From an uncultured Eubacteriales bacterium (lineage in GTDB: Bacteria; Bacillota; Clostridia; Oscillospirales; Oscillospiraceae), in assembly GCA_900553805.1 (NCBI GenBank), contig USEU01000015.1, positions 1 through 37,340 of the forward strand: a stretch of 37,340 bases of DNA, written 5' to 3'. Shown here one piece after another: positions 7,137 through 15,515 of the stretch. Position numbers and translations under genes: made by a program. The notes beneath the pieces were generated by a model. The model worked only from the letters and a program-made list of their open reading frames with translations. It had not been told where the DNA came from and did not search any database. Position 1 is the first letter of the stretch. Every line of letters starts with the position of its first letter.

Positions 7137-8024
7137 TCACAGCATCTCTTGGGCAAGCATGACCGCTCCGGCAGCAGCGTCCCGGTGAGGCAGCACACAA
7201 GCCATTTGCGGGTATTGCCTCGCCATCTCCGCCTGGAACTGGGCGCGCAGCATTGTCTCGTTCTCCAGCAGGCCGCCCAGCATGGCAACCTCCGGCGCTT
7301 CCAGCTCCAGCTGCTTCGCCACAGTGCCTACAAGTCTGGTCATCAGCACCGCATTGGCACAGATAATACCCAGGGCCACATGGTCATCCCGCGCGGCTGC
7401 CTGCTCTACCAGGCGGGAAAGGGCAGCAATTCTGCTCTTGTCTCCGCCGTAGGTGTAGGAAATAATTTTTTTCTGATCGTCCAATCCCAGCTCCGAGGCC
7501 AGCAGCTCAGAGAGGAGCGTCCTCTCTCCCCAGCCGTCCCAGGCGCGGGCCACTGCCGTCAGGGCATCCCGACCCAGGGCGTAGCCGCTGCCCTCGTCTC
7601 CGATCAGGTGGCCCCAGCCGCCGGAGCGGGCAAACTGCCCGGCAGTATTTTTACCAAAGCAGATGGACCCGGTACCGGCGATCAGCGCAATGCCCGGTCG
7701 CCCCTCCAACGCGCCATTCAGTGCAATCACCTGGTCGCCCACCAGCTTCCAGTTTTTAATGCCGCCCCGCTGCATTCCCTCGGCAACCAGGCGAGTCATC
7801 TCCTGGTTGCTGATCCCGGCGGAGCCGATGCACAGCGCCAGGCACTGGCCCTGCTGGTTCAGCCAGGTACAGATCTCATCCAGCAGCGCCGCGAAACGCT
7901 CCGCGCCGATGCTGTTGAGATTAAAGGGGCCAAACACCTGGCTCAGCAGGGCCTCCCCCTCCGGCGACGCCGCAACGACCTTGGTCTTTGTTCCGCCGCC
8001 GTCGATTCCGGCAATAAACTTCAT
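7137..8024 (-). CDS. BadF/BadG-type N-acetylglucosamine/N-acetylmuramic acid kinase
   Basis: A 295-residue ATPase of the BadF/BadG/BcrA/BcrD fold. The N-terminal phosphate-1 motif AGIDGGGTKTKVV is at about residues 4-16, followed by GSAGISN, IALIAGTGSICFGK and RSGGWGHLIGDEGSGYALGRDAL, typical of GlcNAc kinases. In Clostridium acetobutylicum the related MurK phosphorylates both MurNAc and GlcNAc and is encoded beside murQ; the same arrangement here suggests a MurK-like role. I chose ATG 8024 because GGGAGG lies 6 bases upstream; a GTG at 8048 would lack one and overlap the esterase. Which sugar is preferred cannot be decided from sequence. Confidence 0.88.
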   Translation of the reverse strand: MKFIAGIDGGGTKTKVVAASPEGEALLSQVFGPFNLNSIGAERFAALLDEICTWLNQQGQCLALCIGSAGISNQEMTRLVAEGMQRGGIKNWKLVGDQVIALNGALEGRPGIALIAGTGSICFGKNTAGQFARSGGWGHLIGDEGSGYALGRDALTAVARAWDGWGERTLLSELLASELGLDDQKKIISYTYGGDKSRIAALSRLVEQAAARDDHVALGIICANAVLMTRLVGTVAKQLELEAPEVAMLGGLLENETMLRAQFQAEMARQYPQMACVLPHRDAAAGAVMLAQEML

Positions 8025-8040
8025 TCTGTTCCTCCCTTGT

Positions 8041-8781
8041 TCACTCACCCAGCAGATAGGTCATGGCTTTGCATACCGCCGCATCCCAAAACACCCAGTT
8101 GTGGATTCCCTCCCAGTGCTCAAACTGGACATCAGCGCCCAAACCCATCAGCTCTTCCGTCAGGCGGACATTGGACGCATACAGAGCGTCCTGCTCGCCG
8201 CAGGCAATGTAGAGTTTGGGAAGTGCCCCAGCATCTGATTTCCGCGCCAGTGCGAACAGGTCGCTTTCCGCAGGGATACTCAGCGTCTCCCCAAAAATTG
8301 CCTGAAGCTGCCGCTTCTCGCCTCCGCTTTTACTGCCTGCGTACTGAGCAATGTCAGCAACTGCTGAAAACGCAGCCGCGCCGGCATAGCGTTCCGGCGT
8401 TTGAAGCACACATTTCAGCGAACCATAACCGCCCATGGAAAGGCCCATGATATAGTTTTTCTCCCGCGCCGGCGAAAAACCGAAGAAATTCCGACAAATT
8501 TCCGGCAGCTCATCGTGTATAAACGTAAAATAGGAAATCCCCTGATCCATATCCGCATAGAAGCTTCTCTGAACCTCCGGGATCACCAGCGCGACGCCCT
8601 TTTCCCGGGCATACCGCTCCACACTGGTGTACCGGGACCAGCCGGTGCAGTTATCCGCCAGCCCATGCAGCAGGTACACCACCGGCACCTCCGACTGCTT
8701 TACCCCCTCCGGCAGTATCACCGTCATGGAGGTGTTCATGTCCATTGTCTCTGAGCGAAAATCACAGCGCAGATGTGCCAT
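8041..8781 (-). CDS. Alpha/beta-hydrolase esterase (EstA/esterase D type)
   Basis: A 246-residue protein of the esterase-D-like family (PF00756). Visible features are the oxyanion segment VVYLLHGLADN, the nucleophile elbow GLSMGGYGS and a late catalytic His (HWEGIHNWVFWD). Relatives hydrolyse short-chain acyl esters such as tributyrin or acetylated sugars. There is no signal peptide, so it is cytoplasmic. It lies 3 bases after murQ and 16 bases before the kinase, inside a cell-wall recycling operon. A plausible role is removal of O-acetyl groups from imported O-acetylated muropeptides or MurNAc, but that is inference from context only. ATG has GGGAGG about 8 bases upstream. Confidence 0.85.
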   Translation of the reverse strand: MAHLRCDFRSETMDMNTSMTVILPEGVKQSEVPVVYLLHGLADNCTGWSRYTSVERYAREKGVALVIPEVQRSFYADMDQGISYFTFIHDELPEICRNFFGFSPAREKNYIMGLSMGGYGSLKCVLQTPERYAGAAAFSAVADIAQYAGSKSGGEKRQLQAIFGETLSIPAESDLFALARKSDAGALPKLYIACGEQDALYASNVRLTEELMGLGADVQFEHWEGIHNWVFWDAAVCKAMTYLLGE

Positions 8782-8784
8782 TGA

Positions 8785-9681
8785 TCAGTCCTCCCCTATG
8801 GCGGATGCCACCCGGTCCTCGTGCTGCGCCAGGAGCTGCTCTGCCTTCCTGGCGTCGCTGCCGGTCCTCAGCATTACAATGGCGACCTTTGCCCGGAAAC
8901 CGCATTCCTCCAGAGCTCTGGTAGCCGTCTCATAGTTCGCGCCGGTAGCCTGGCAGACGATCCGCTTGCAGCGCTCCACCAGCTTCTCGTTGGAGGGCTT
9001 TACGTCCACCATCAGGTTGCCGTATACCTTGCCCAGCTTGATCATTGCGCCGGTGGAGAGCATATTCAGCACCATTTTTTGAGCGGTGCCGCTCTTCATG
9101 CGAGTAGAGCCGGTGACGACCTCCGGCCCGGGGATGGGGGTAATGGCAATTTCCGCCGCCTGCTCCACGGGGGAGCCGGAGCTGCAGGAAATGCCGATGA
9201 CATGCGCCCCCTGCTTGCGGGCATATTCCATGGCTCCCAGCACATAGGGCGTTCTGCCGGAGGCGGCAATTCCGACCAGCACGTCACGGCTGCTGAAATT
9301 GATCTTCTTCAGGTCTGCCTCACCCTGCCCGGCGTCGTCCTCCGCGCCTTCCTTTGCCCGGAAGATCGCATCGTTGCCGCCGGCGATCAGCCCGATCACC
9401 TCGTCAGGATCGGTGGAATAGGTGGGCGGGCACTCCACGGCGTCCAGGACGCCCAGCCGCCCGGAGGTACCGCAGCCGATATAAACCAGCCTGCCCCCCT
9501 GCCTCAGCTGTGCAGCAATGATATCCACTGCCGCCGCGATGTGCTCGGCTTCCTCGCCCACGGCAAGGGCAACCCTCTGATCCTCTTCATTGATCAGCCT
9601 CACCATATCCAGCGTGCTCATGGTATCGATATGGGTGGTTTTGCTGTTTCGCTGTTCTGTTTTAATTAAATTGAGATCCAT
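8785..9681 (-). CDS. murQ: N-acetylmuramic acid 6-phosphate etherase
   Basis: A 298-residue SIS-domain lyase that splits MurNAc-6-phosphate into GlcNAc-6-phosphate and D-lactate. Signatures: GCGTSGRLGVLDAVECPPTY with the catalytic Glu at residue 83 (the same number as in E. coli MurQ), GIAASGRTPY, and the family motif GSTRMKSGTAQKM. The C-terminal helical part (EKLVERCKRI, then TGSDARKAEQLL) is complete. ATG has GGAGGA 6 bases upstream. It follows the ABC ATPase gene after about 100 bases with no convincing promoter, so it is probably read from the promoter at 15240. It is the core enzyme that unites MurNAc and anhydroMurNAc salvage. Confidence 0.97.
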   Translation of the reverse strand: MDLNLIKTEQRNSKTTHIDTMSTLDMVRLINEEDQRVALAVGEEAEHIAAAVDIIAAQLRQGGRLVYIGCGTSGRLGVLDAVECPPTYSTDPDEVIGLIAGGNDAIFRAKEGAEDDAGQGEADLKKINFSSRDVLVGIAASGRTPYVLGAMEYARKQGAHVIGISCSSGSPVEQAAEIAITPIPGPEVVTGSTRMKSGTAQKMVLNMLSTGAMIKLGKVYGNLMVDVKPSNEKLVERCKRIVCQATGANYETATRALEECGFRAKVAIVMLRTGSDARKAEQLLAQHEDRVASAIGED

Positions 9682-9780
9682 ACTGTTCCTCCTCGTTCGG
9701 ACATCCGCAAAAGGGAAAACGCGATTGACGCCAATTCGATTGAATAAGGTTGCTTTTTGTCAAGCCGTACTTCCCTGTGG

Positions 9781-10731
9781 TCACTCGCAGAGTGAACAGG
9801 CGACAAAGTGTTCCGGGCTGACTTCCTTCAGGCAGATATTCTCCCGGCACTTTTCCGTTGCATAGGGGCAGCGGGGTGCAAAACGGCAGCCCGGTGCGGG
9901 ATTGATGGGACTGGAGACTTCGCCGCGCAGCACCTGGCGCTCCCGGTTCCGGCGGGACAGATCAATGGTAGGAACCGCATGCAGCAGCGCCTTGGTATAG
10001 GGGTGCACAGGATTTGCAAACAGCTCGGCGGTTTTGGCATGCTCCACCACCTGGCCCATGTACATGACCATGATCTCGTCGCTGATGTGCTTCACCACGC
10101 ACAGGTCATGGGTGATGAACATATAGGACAGCCCGCGCTGCTCCTGCAGGTCCATCAAAAGGTTCAGAATCTGCGCCTGAATGGAAACATCCAGTGCGGA
10201 AACCGGCTCGTCACAGACAATGAACTTGGGGCTCACCGCCATGGCCCGGGCCAGACCCACCCGCTGCCGCAGACCGCCGTCCAGCTCATGGGGGTACAGG
10301 TTCGCCTGATCCGCAGGCAGGCCGCACATGTCCATGATCTTATGAACATGGTCGTTGATCTCCGTCTTGCTCTTCAGCAGGCCGCAGACCTGCACCGGCT
10401 CGGCGATCAGATTGTGCACGGACATCCGAGGATCCAGGGAGCTGTATGGATCCTGGAACACCATCTGCATATTCAGATGGATCTTCTGCATATCCCTGCC
10501 CTTGTACTTCAGAATATTCTCTCCGTTGTACAGCACCTCACCGGCGGTGGCGGGCTGGAGGCGAAGAATGGTTCTGCCCAGGGTGGACTTGCCGCAGCCG
10601 CTCTCACCCACCACGCCCAGGGTCTTGCCGGGCATGATCTTCAGGTTCACATCCTCCACGGCATGGAGGATACCTGACCCGGTTTTAAAATACTTTTTCA
10701 GGTTTCTTGTTTCAACCAGCGGCGTTGCCAT
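9781..10731 (-). CDS. Peptide-type ABC transporter ATPase (DppF/OppF-like), operon 1
   Basis: A 316-residue ABC ATPase. Walker [10 protein letters not shown] is at residues 42-50, Q-loop [12 protein letters not shown] near 90-101 and Walker [12 protein letters not shown] near 171-181. The oligopeptide C-terminal domain has the Cys-rich CRFAPRCPYATEKC stretch of OppD/F proteins (an iron-sulfur site in some members). The signature motif is LDGGLRQR where LSGGQ is expected, so the Ser is Asp. The partner ATPase keeps FSGGM, so one of the two ATP sites may be degenerate. The real start is ATG 10731, one base after the partner's stop, with AGGAGG upstream. The long in-frame extension upstream is an artefact overlapping the partner gene. 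Confidence 0.92.
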   Translation of the reverse strand: MATPLVETRNLKKYFKTGSGILHAVEDVNLKIMPGKTLGVVGESGCGKSTLGRTILRLQPATAGEVLYNGENILKYKGRDMQKIHLNMQMVFQDPYSSLDPRMSVHNLIAEPVQVCGLLKSKTEINDHVHKIMDMCGLPADQANLYPHELDGGLRQRVGLARAMAVSPKFIVCDEPVSALDVSIQAQILNLLMDLQEQRGLSYMFITHDLCVVKHISDEIMVMYMGQVVEHAKTAELFANPVHPYTKALLHAVPTIDLSRRNRERQVLRGEVSSPINPAPGCRFAPRCPYATEKCRENICLKEVSPEHFVACSLCE

Positions 10732-10732
10732 A

Positions 10733-11722
10733 TCAGAATTCCTCCTTGTTCCCATAGCGGTGGCACATGATCCCATGGTCGCCACAGACGTGCATGGCAG
10801 GCGCTTCCGTCCGGCAGATGTCCGTTGCGTATTCGCATCTGTCCGCAAAGCAGCAGCCCTTGTATTCCTTTCTGGGGTCCGCCATATGTCCGGCAATGGG
10901 ATGCAGCCGGGGCTGGTCATCCTCCAGGTTAGGGATGCAGTTAAACAGGCCCGCTGTATAAGGATGATTCTCCTTACGCTGGAACACTGTTTCCACCGGG
11001 CCGAATTCCACCACACGGCCCGCATACACCACGGAAACCGAGTCACAGAACTGTGCCACAACACCAAGATCATGGGTAATGAGCATCACGGAGGTATTAA
11101 ACTTTTCCCGCAGCTGCTGCATCAGTTCCAAAATCTGCGCCTGGATGGTCACATCCAGCGCGGTAGTCGGCTCATCTGCCAGCAGCAGCTCCGGCTCGGC
11201 CACCAGTGCCATTGCGATCACGATTCTCTGCTTCATGCCGCCGGAGAACTCGTGGGGATAGCTGTTCTTCCGCTCGGGCGGAATGCCCACCAGAGTCATC
11301 ATCTCATCCACGCGCTTGACCTTTTCGGTCCGGCTCATTTCCGGGAAATGCAGATTCAGCACCTCCAGGATCTGATTGCCAACGGTCTGCGTGGGGTTCA
11401 GGCTGGTCATGGGATCCTGGAAGATCATGGAGATCCGCTTGCCCCGCAGGGGAAGCATTTCCGCCTCGGGCAGCTTCAGAAGTTCCTGTCCGTCATAGAC
11501 GATGGAGCCGCTCTTGATCTCACCCACCCGCTCCGGCAGCAGCCGCAGAATGGACAGTGCCAGGGTGGTCTTTCCTGCGCCGGTCTCACCCACCAGGCCC
11601 CGGGCCTCGCCCCGGACCAGATTGAGGTTAAAGTCATTTACCGCATGAACAACGGCGTCGTCGGTATTATACCGGACGGTCAGATCGGAAATTTCCAGCA
11701 GATTTTTTTGATTCTTTTCCAT
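10733..11722 (-). CDS. Peptide-type ABC transporter ATPase (DppD/OppD-like), operon 1
   Basis: A 329-residue ABC ATPase with Walker [10 protein letters not shown] at residues 45-53, [12 protein letters not shown], canonical signature FSGGMKQR and [14 protein letters not shown] as Walker B. It has the oligopeptide C-terminal domain with [17 protein letters not shown] 11722 has AGGAGG 8 bases upstream; upstream in-frame codons overlap the permease gene and lack a binding site. It pairs with the following ATPase gene to power the permeases encoded just upstream. Confidence 0.93.
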   Translation of the reverse strand: MEKNQKNLLEISDLTVRYNTDDAVVHAVNDFNLNLVRGEARGLVGETGAGKTTLALSILRLLPERVGEIKSGSIVYDGQELLKLPEAEMLPLRGKRISMIFQDPMTSLNPTQTVGNQILEVLNLHFPEMSRTEKVKRVDEMMTLVGIPPERKNSYPHEFSGGMKQRIVIAMALVAEPELLLADEPTTALDVTIQAQILELMQQLREKFNTSVMLITHDLGVVAQFCDSVSVVYAGRVVEFGPVETVFQRKENHPYTAGLFNCIPNLEDDQPRLHPIAGHMADPRKEYKGCCFADRCEYATDICRTEAPAMHVCGDHGIMCHRYGNKEEF

Positions 11723-11735
11723 CTGTACGTCCTCC

Positions 11736-12611
11736 TTATTTCTTGGTTCTGGGGTCAAAGGCATCACGCAGGCCGTCGCCGATGAAGTTCACGGCCATAA
11801 CGGTCAGGCAGATGCAGATGCCGGGAATCAGGCCCAGATAGGGGTATGCCTGAATATTGATCTTGTTCTCGGAAATGATGGTGCCCCATTCCGGAGTGGG
11901 AGAAGCAACGCCCAGGCCCAAGTAGCCCATGGAGGAAATACTCAGGATCGTCTGGCCCAGGCACAGCGTTGCCGAAACGATGATCGGGCCGATGCCGTTG
12001 GGCAGAATGTGCTTCAGGATGATCCGCAGGGAGCTGCATCCATAGCACTTGGCCGCCTCAATGAATTCCACGTTCCGCAGTGTCAGCACCGAGGAACGGA
12101 CGATTCTGGCAAACCGCGCCACCTGGGAAATGGCCAGCGCCACAACCAGCTTCCACACGCCGTTGCCCAGCGCGGTAATGATGGCCATGGCCAGCAGGGA
12201 CGAGGGAACCGCCATCAGCATATCCACAAAGCGCATGAGAATGGTGTCCACCTTGCCGCCAAAGAAGCCGGAGATGCCGCCAATCAGCGCGCCGATCACG
12301 AAGGCGATGCCGATGATGGCGAAGGAGCACAGCAGAGAGATTCTGCCGCCGTACAGGACCCGGGCAAACAGGTCGCGGCCAAATTCATCCGTACCGAAGA
12401 TGTACAGCGCATTGGGGCTGGTGAAGCGGTCAGAAATGTGCATTTTCGTAACGTTCTGGTAGCTGCTCAGGACTGGCGCGGCCAGCACGGCCAGGAACAC
12501 CAGCACCAGCAGGAACACACCGAACATTGCCAGCTTGTTCTTGCGGAAGCGGAACATCACAAGTTCGCCGGTGCTGTATTCAGAAAGGGATTTTTTGCGA
12601 CGTTTCAACAT
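11736..12611 (-). CDS. Peptide-type ABC permease (DppC/OppC-like), operon 1
   Basis: A 291-residue permease. It has a cytoplasmic N-terminus, a first membrane segment at about 23-45 (LAMFGVFLLVLVFLAVLAAPVL), the FGTDEFGRDLFARVLYGGRISL signature before the core, four or five more helices, and the EAA loop (EAAKCYGCSSLRIILKHILPNG) that docks on the ATPase. GGAGGG lies about 9 bases before ATG. It forms the membrane channel with the DppB-like partner. Confidence 0.94.
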   Translation of the reverse strand: MLKRRKKSLSEYSTGELVMFRFRKNKLAMFGVFLLVLVFLAVLAAPVLSSYQNVTKMHISDRFTSPNALYIFGTDEFGRDLFARVLYGGRISLLCSFAIIGIAFVIGALIGGISGFFGGKVDTILMRFVDMLMAVPSSLLAMAIITALGNGVWKLVVALAISQVARFARIVRSSVLTLRNVEFIEAAKCYGCSSLRIILKHILPNGIGPIIVSATLCLGQTILSISSMGYLGLGVASPTPEWGTIISENKINIQAYPYLGLIPGICICLTVMAVNFIGDGLRDAFDPRTKK

Positions 12612-12626
12612 ATCTCTTGCCCTCCA

Positions 12627-13556
12627 TCAGGATGCCAGGTCAATTCTGGGGTCGATCACCGCACACAGCAGGTCAACCAGCAGATTGATCACGCCAACGA
12701 TCACCGTAACGAAAATGATCGTACCCAGCACCACGGGAACATCCCGGGATTTCACAGCGTTCAGCAGCATGGTGCCAACGCCGGGAATTGTGAAAATATT
12801 TTCTGTGACCACCGCGCCGCCGATGGTACCGGCGAAGCTGACACCGATCTGGGTCACCACGGGGATCAGGCCGTTGCGCAGCGCATGATGGCGAATGACC
12901 ACCCGGTTGGGGGCGCCCTTTGCCTTGGCGGTGCGGATGTAGTCCTGCCGGATCACGTCCAGCATGCTGGTTCTGCTCATGCGGATCATGGTAGCCATGG
13001 TATTGGCGCCCAGGATCAGCGTAGGCAGGATCAGGGATTTGGCGGACGTAAAGCCGGAAGTGGGCAGCCAGTGCAGCGTCAGGCAGAACAGGACCTGACA
13101 CATAGTGCCCAGCCAGAAGGCTGGTAGAGAGAACAGCAGCATGGCAACAAAGGAGCTGCCGTAATCCAGCAGGCTATACTGCTTGATGGCAGAGCCGATA
13201 CCCAGGGGCGCACCGACGCCCACGGCAAAAAGCATAGCGAGGGTGGACAGCAGCAGCGTATTGGGCAGACGGCGGGCAAAGCATTCCAGAACCGCTTCGC
13301 CATTTTTCCAGGACGTGCCAAAGTCCAGCTTCAGCACACCGCCCATGTAATTGATGTAGCGAACCAGCAGCGGCTTGTCCAAACCCATCTCCGCTTTCTT
13401 CGCCGCGATCTGCTCCGCCGTTGCATCGTCACCCAGAAGGGAGCTTGCCAGGTCGCCGGGGGCGGCGGACAGAATCAGATACAATATAAATGTGACGCAA
13501 ATAATGACCGGGATCAGCATCAGAAGCCGCTTCCCGGCGTATTTCAACCAGGTCAT
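12627..13556 (-). CDS. Peptide-type ABC permease (DppB/OppB-like), operon 1
   Basis: A 309-residue permease. The first helix (LLMLIPVIICVTFILYLILSAAPGD) and the family's N-terminal GDLA...K..LGLD-like stretch precede the core. The EAA-type loop reads RQDYIRTAKAKGAPNRVVIRHHALRN, and the end is DPRIDLAS, close to the usual DPR(I/L). ATG 13556 has AGGAGG 7 bases upstream. Earlier in-frame codons run through the intergenic hairpin and are not used. Confidence 0.94.
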   Translation of the reverse strand: MTWLKYAGKRLLMLIPVIICVTFILYLILSAAPGDLASSLLGDDATAEQIAAKKAEMGLDKPLLVRYINYMGGVLKLDFGTSWKNGEAVLECFARRLPNTLLLSTLAMLFAVGVGAPLGIGSAIKQYSLLDYGSSFVAMLLFSLPAFWLGTMCQVLFCLTLHWLPTSGFTSAKSLILPTLILGANTMATMIRMSRTSMLDVIRQDYIRTAKAKGAPNRVVIRHHALRNGLIPVVTQIGVSFAGTIGGAVVTENIFTIPGVGTMLLNAVKSRDVPVVLGTIIFVTVIVGVINLLVDLLCAVIDPRIDLAS

Positions 13557-13602
13557 CTTTTTTCCTCCTTGAGAAGATGCGGGGCCTATTTGTGAAAGAA
13601 GA

Positions 13603-13632
13603 GAAGCGGCGCGGCATAAACCGTTCCGCTTC
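13603..13632 (-). terminator. Hairpin between binding-protein and permease genes
   Basis: A 7-bp stem GAAGCGG/CCGCTTC with a 16-base loop lies in the 120-base gap after the binding-protein gene, with no clear T run. Such hairpins often protect the upstream message or attenuate the downstream genes, giving more binding protein than permease. This is an inferred role. Confidence 0.4.
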
Positions 13633-13676
13633 CCTTCGTCACTCACTCAGTCTTTCTTAAAAACAGGGGGATGGGA

Positions 13677-15188
13677 TTATTTGAAGCTCCAGTCGCCGAA
13701 GTACATGTTGCCCAGGCAATGTGCCTGCACGCCGTCCATGTTGGAACGGAACGCGATGGTGGACAGGTCGTTCACCAGAGGAACATCGTAGGCTTCTTCG
13801 GTCACGATGTTGCAGGCCTCTACGTACAGAGCCTTGCGGTCCTCACCCTGAGCGGCACGGGCCTCCAGCAGGATCTCGGAGATCTCGCCGTCACGCTGGA
13901 ACACGCGGTCTTCCCAAGGCTCTCTGTCCAGACGGTGGCCGGTGTACACGCCGTCGGCATCCACCAGGGAGCACAGGTTATTCAGCACATAGGCTTCGTA
14001 GGTGCGGTTCTTCCACTCGCCGGAGTAGGTGGGGTAATCGGTGGCCTTGATGGTGCAGTTGATGCCAACTTCCATCAGCTGGGCCTGGATGATCTTCGCA
14101 ACGTTCTCCAGGGCGCTGCCGCTGGGAACGGAGATGGCAAACTCTTCGCCATTGTAGTTGGACTGCGCCAGGTATCCCTGAGCAGCTTCCACGTCATAGG
14201 GAACAATCTCAACACCGTCGGCCTCGGTAACGAAGCTCAGGTAGTTGGAGCACATGTCAACATTCAGAATCTCACTGCGGCCAGCATAAACGCCGTCGTT
14301 GATCATCTGCTTGTCGATGCCAGCCTGAACAGCCTTACGGAAGTTGACATCCTTGCAGGCGCCGGTCCAGTCGTTCAGGTACAGGGTGATACGGCCGGTG
14401 GACAGGGTGCTGTTCCAAGCCACATCGTCATTGCCTTCCAGACGGGTGCAGACATCGATGGAGGGGTTGCGGACCACATCGTAGTCGCCGTTCTGCAGGC
14501 CCAGGATCTGGGTGTTGGTATCGGCAACGATCTGGATGATGATGTTCTGGATGGCAGGCTTGCCGCCCCAGTAGTCTTCGTTGGCAATCAGGGTGGTGTG
14601 GTCGCCGCTGACCCACTCAACAAACTTGTACGGGCCGGTGCCGATGGGGTTCTTCAGATAGTAGTCGTCGCCGACTTCGTCAAAATAGGACTTGCAGGCA
14701 ATGCCGCCCAGGCGGGAAGCAACACCGTAGGGGAACGCGGCATAGGGGGTGGTCAGGGTGACCTTGACGGTGTAGTCGTCAATGATCTCGCACTCCTTGA
14801 AGTTGACGAACAGAGCAGTGCCGATGGGGCCTTCGAAGCCATAGTCAAAGGTGAACTTCACGTCCTCAGCGGTCATCTCAGCACCGTTGTGGAACTTGAC
14901 GCCCTTGCGCAGGTGGAAGGTGTACTCCAGGCCGTCGTCAGAGACTTCGTAGCTCTCTGCCAGAGCGGGGGTCAGGGAGCCGTCGGCTTCCAGACGCAGC
15001 AGGCAGTCATAGACGTTGGACAGGACCAGGTTGTCCGCGCCGGAGCAGCTCTGCTTGGACTGGGCAAAGAAGCGATAGGGCTCCTCGGAGGTAGCCAGGA
15101 TAGCGGTGTCCTTCTCAGCAGCAGCGGGAACTGCGCAGACAGAGAACATCATCAGAGCTACCAGCAGCAATACAGCAATCTTTTTCAT
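13677..15188 (-). CDS. Secreted family-5 solute-binding protein, operon 1
   Basis: A 503-residue peptide/nickel-type binding protein. A Sec signal (KK, hydrophobic residues 4-20) ends in VPAAA-EK, a signal peptidase I site. The single nearby Cys (FSVC, residue 18) does not make a lipobox because Val precedes it. The mature part shows SBP_bac_5 features: SNVYDCLLRLEADGSLTPALAESYEVSDDGLEYTFHLRKGVKFHNG and later DAYVLNN-type C-terminal elements. It is the first gene of the operon, behind a strong promoter and with AGGAGG before ATG. Muropeptide or amino-sugar-peptide binding is inferred from the downstream recycling enzymes. Absence of a lipid anchor is odd for a Gram-positive binding protein. 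Confidence 0.92.
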   Translation of the reverse strand: MKKIAVLLLVALMMFSVCAVPAAAEKDTAILATSEEPYRFFAQSKQSCSGADNLVLSNVYDCLLRLEADGSLTPALAESYEVSDDGLEYTFHLRKGVKFHNGAEMTAEDVKFTFDYGFEGPIGTALFVNFKECEIIDDYTVKVTLTTPYAAFPYGVASRLGGIACKSYFDEVGDDYYLKNPIGTGPYKFVEWVSGDHTTLIANEDYWGGKPAIQNIIIQIVADTNTQILGLQNGDYDVVRNPSIDVCTRLEGNDDVAWNSTLSTGRITLYLNDWTGACKDVNFRKAVQAGIDKQMINDGVYAGRSEILNVDMCSNYLSFVTEADGVEIVPYDVEAAQGYLAQSNYNGEEFAISVPSGSALENVAKIIQAQLMEVGINCTIKATDYPTYSGEWKNRTYEAYVLNNLCSLVDADGVYTGHRLDREPWEDRVFQRDGEISEILLEARAAQGEDRKALYVEACNIVTEEAYDVPLVNDLSTIAFRSNMDGVQAHCLGNMYFGDWSFK

Positions 15189-15239
15189 AATAGCCTCCTA
15201 TTTTGTTTTTCCGGCGGGTGTTCCGCCTTGGGTGAGTTC

Positions 15240-15268
15240 AGTTTAGCACTGCGAAACGAATATGTCAA
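15240..15268 (-). promoter_or_regulatory. Promoter of the ABC-recycling operon (operon 1)
   Basis: On the minus strand TTGACA (15263-15268), a 17-base spacer and TAAACT (15240-15245) lie about 50 bases before the binding-protein ATG. The leader contains a small hairpin GGCGG-aacac-CCGCC at 15213-15227. Confidence 0.8.
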
Positions 15269-15475
15269 CAGTCCTTACCTTTAATGAAACTTTTTTTCGT
15301 ATTTTGGCTATTTTTAGGTCTAATTGCACGAATGGTTGAAATTCTAATATGGTATTTCAAGCAATATGCACAAATTCAAATCCAATATGTGTGCATTCTG
15401 ACCTGTGCCTGCAATGCGCTCACCTCTGTACAGTTCCCCTGTTCAATTCTACAAAAGACATTTTTTACAGCGAAA
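15269..15475. other. AT-rich upstream region of operon 1 with two inverted repeats
   Basis: No gene is visible. Two perfect inverted repeats stand out: TTGAAAT-N11-ATTTCAA at 15336-15360 and ATGCACA-N17-TGTGCAT at 15366-15396. They lie about 100-160 bases upstream of the predicted transcription start of operon 1. They are candidate regulator sites; no dedicated MurR-type regulator gene is present in the window. Confidence 0.5.
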
Positions 15476-15501
15476 GCACCCGGATCCTGTGAACCGGGTG
15501 C
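15476..15501 (-). terminator. Terminator of the second ABC operon (operon 2)
   Basis: GCACCCGG and CCGGGTGC form an 8-bp perfect stem with a 10-base loop, followed on the minus strand by TTTCG. It lies 15 bases after the stop codon of the last operon-2 gene. Confidence 0.75.
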
Positions 15502-15515
15502 CTTGGTCGTAGCTG

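Noticed and set aside
9682..9780. Internal promoter for murQ
   Set aside because: A TTGACA is present on the minus strand, but no acceptable -10 lies at 16-18 bases, so I treat murQ as part of the upstream transcript.
9781..11073. 430-residue version of the operon-1 DppF-like ATPase
   Set aside because: The extra N-terminus lies entirely within the partner ATPase gene in another frame; the ATG at 10731 has AGGAGG and starts the conserved domain.
15476..15501. Hairpin after MBL-1 as an operator for operon 1
   Set aside because: It is over 200 bases upstream of the operon-1 promoter and sits right after a stop codon, so a terminator explains it better.
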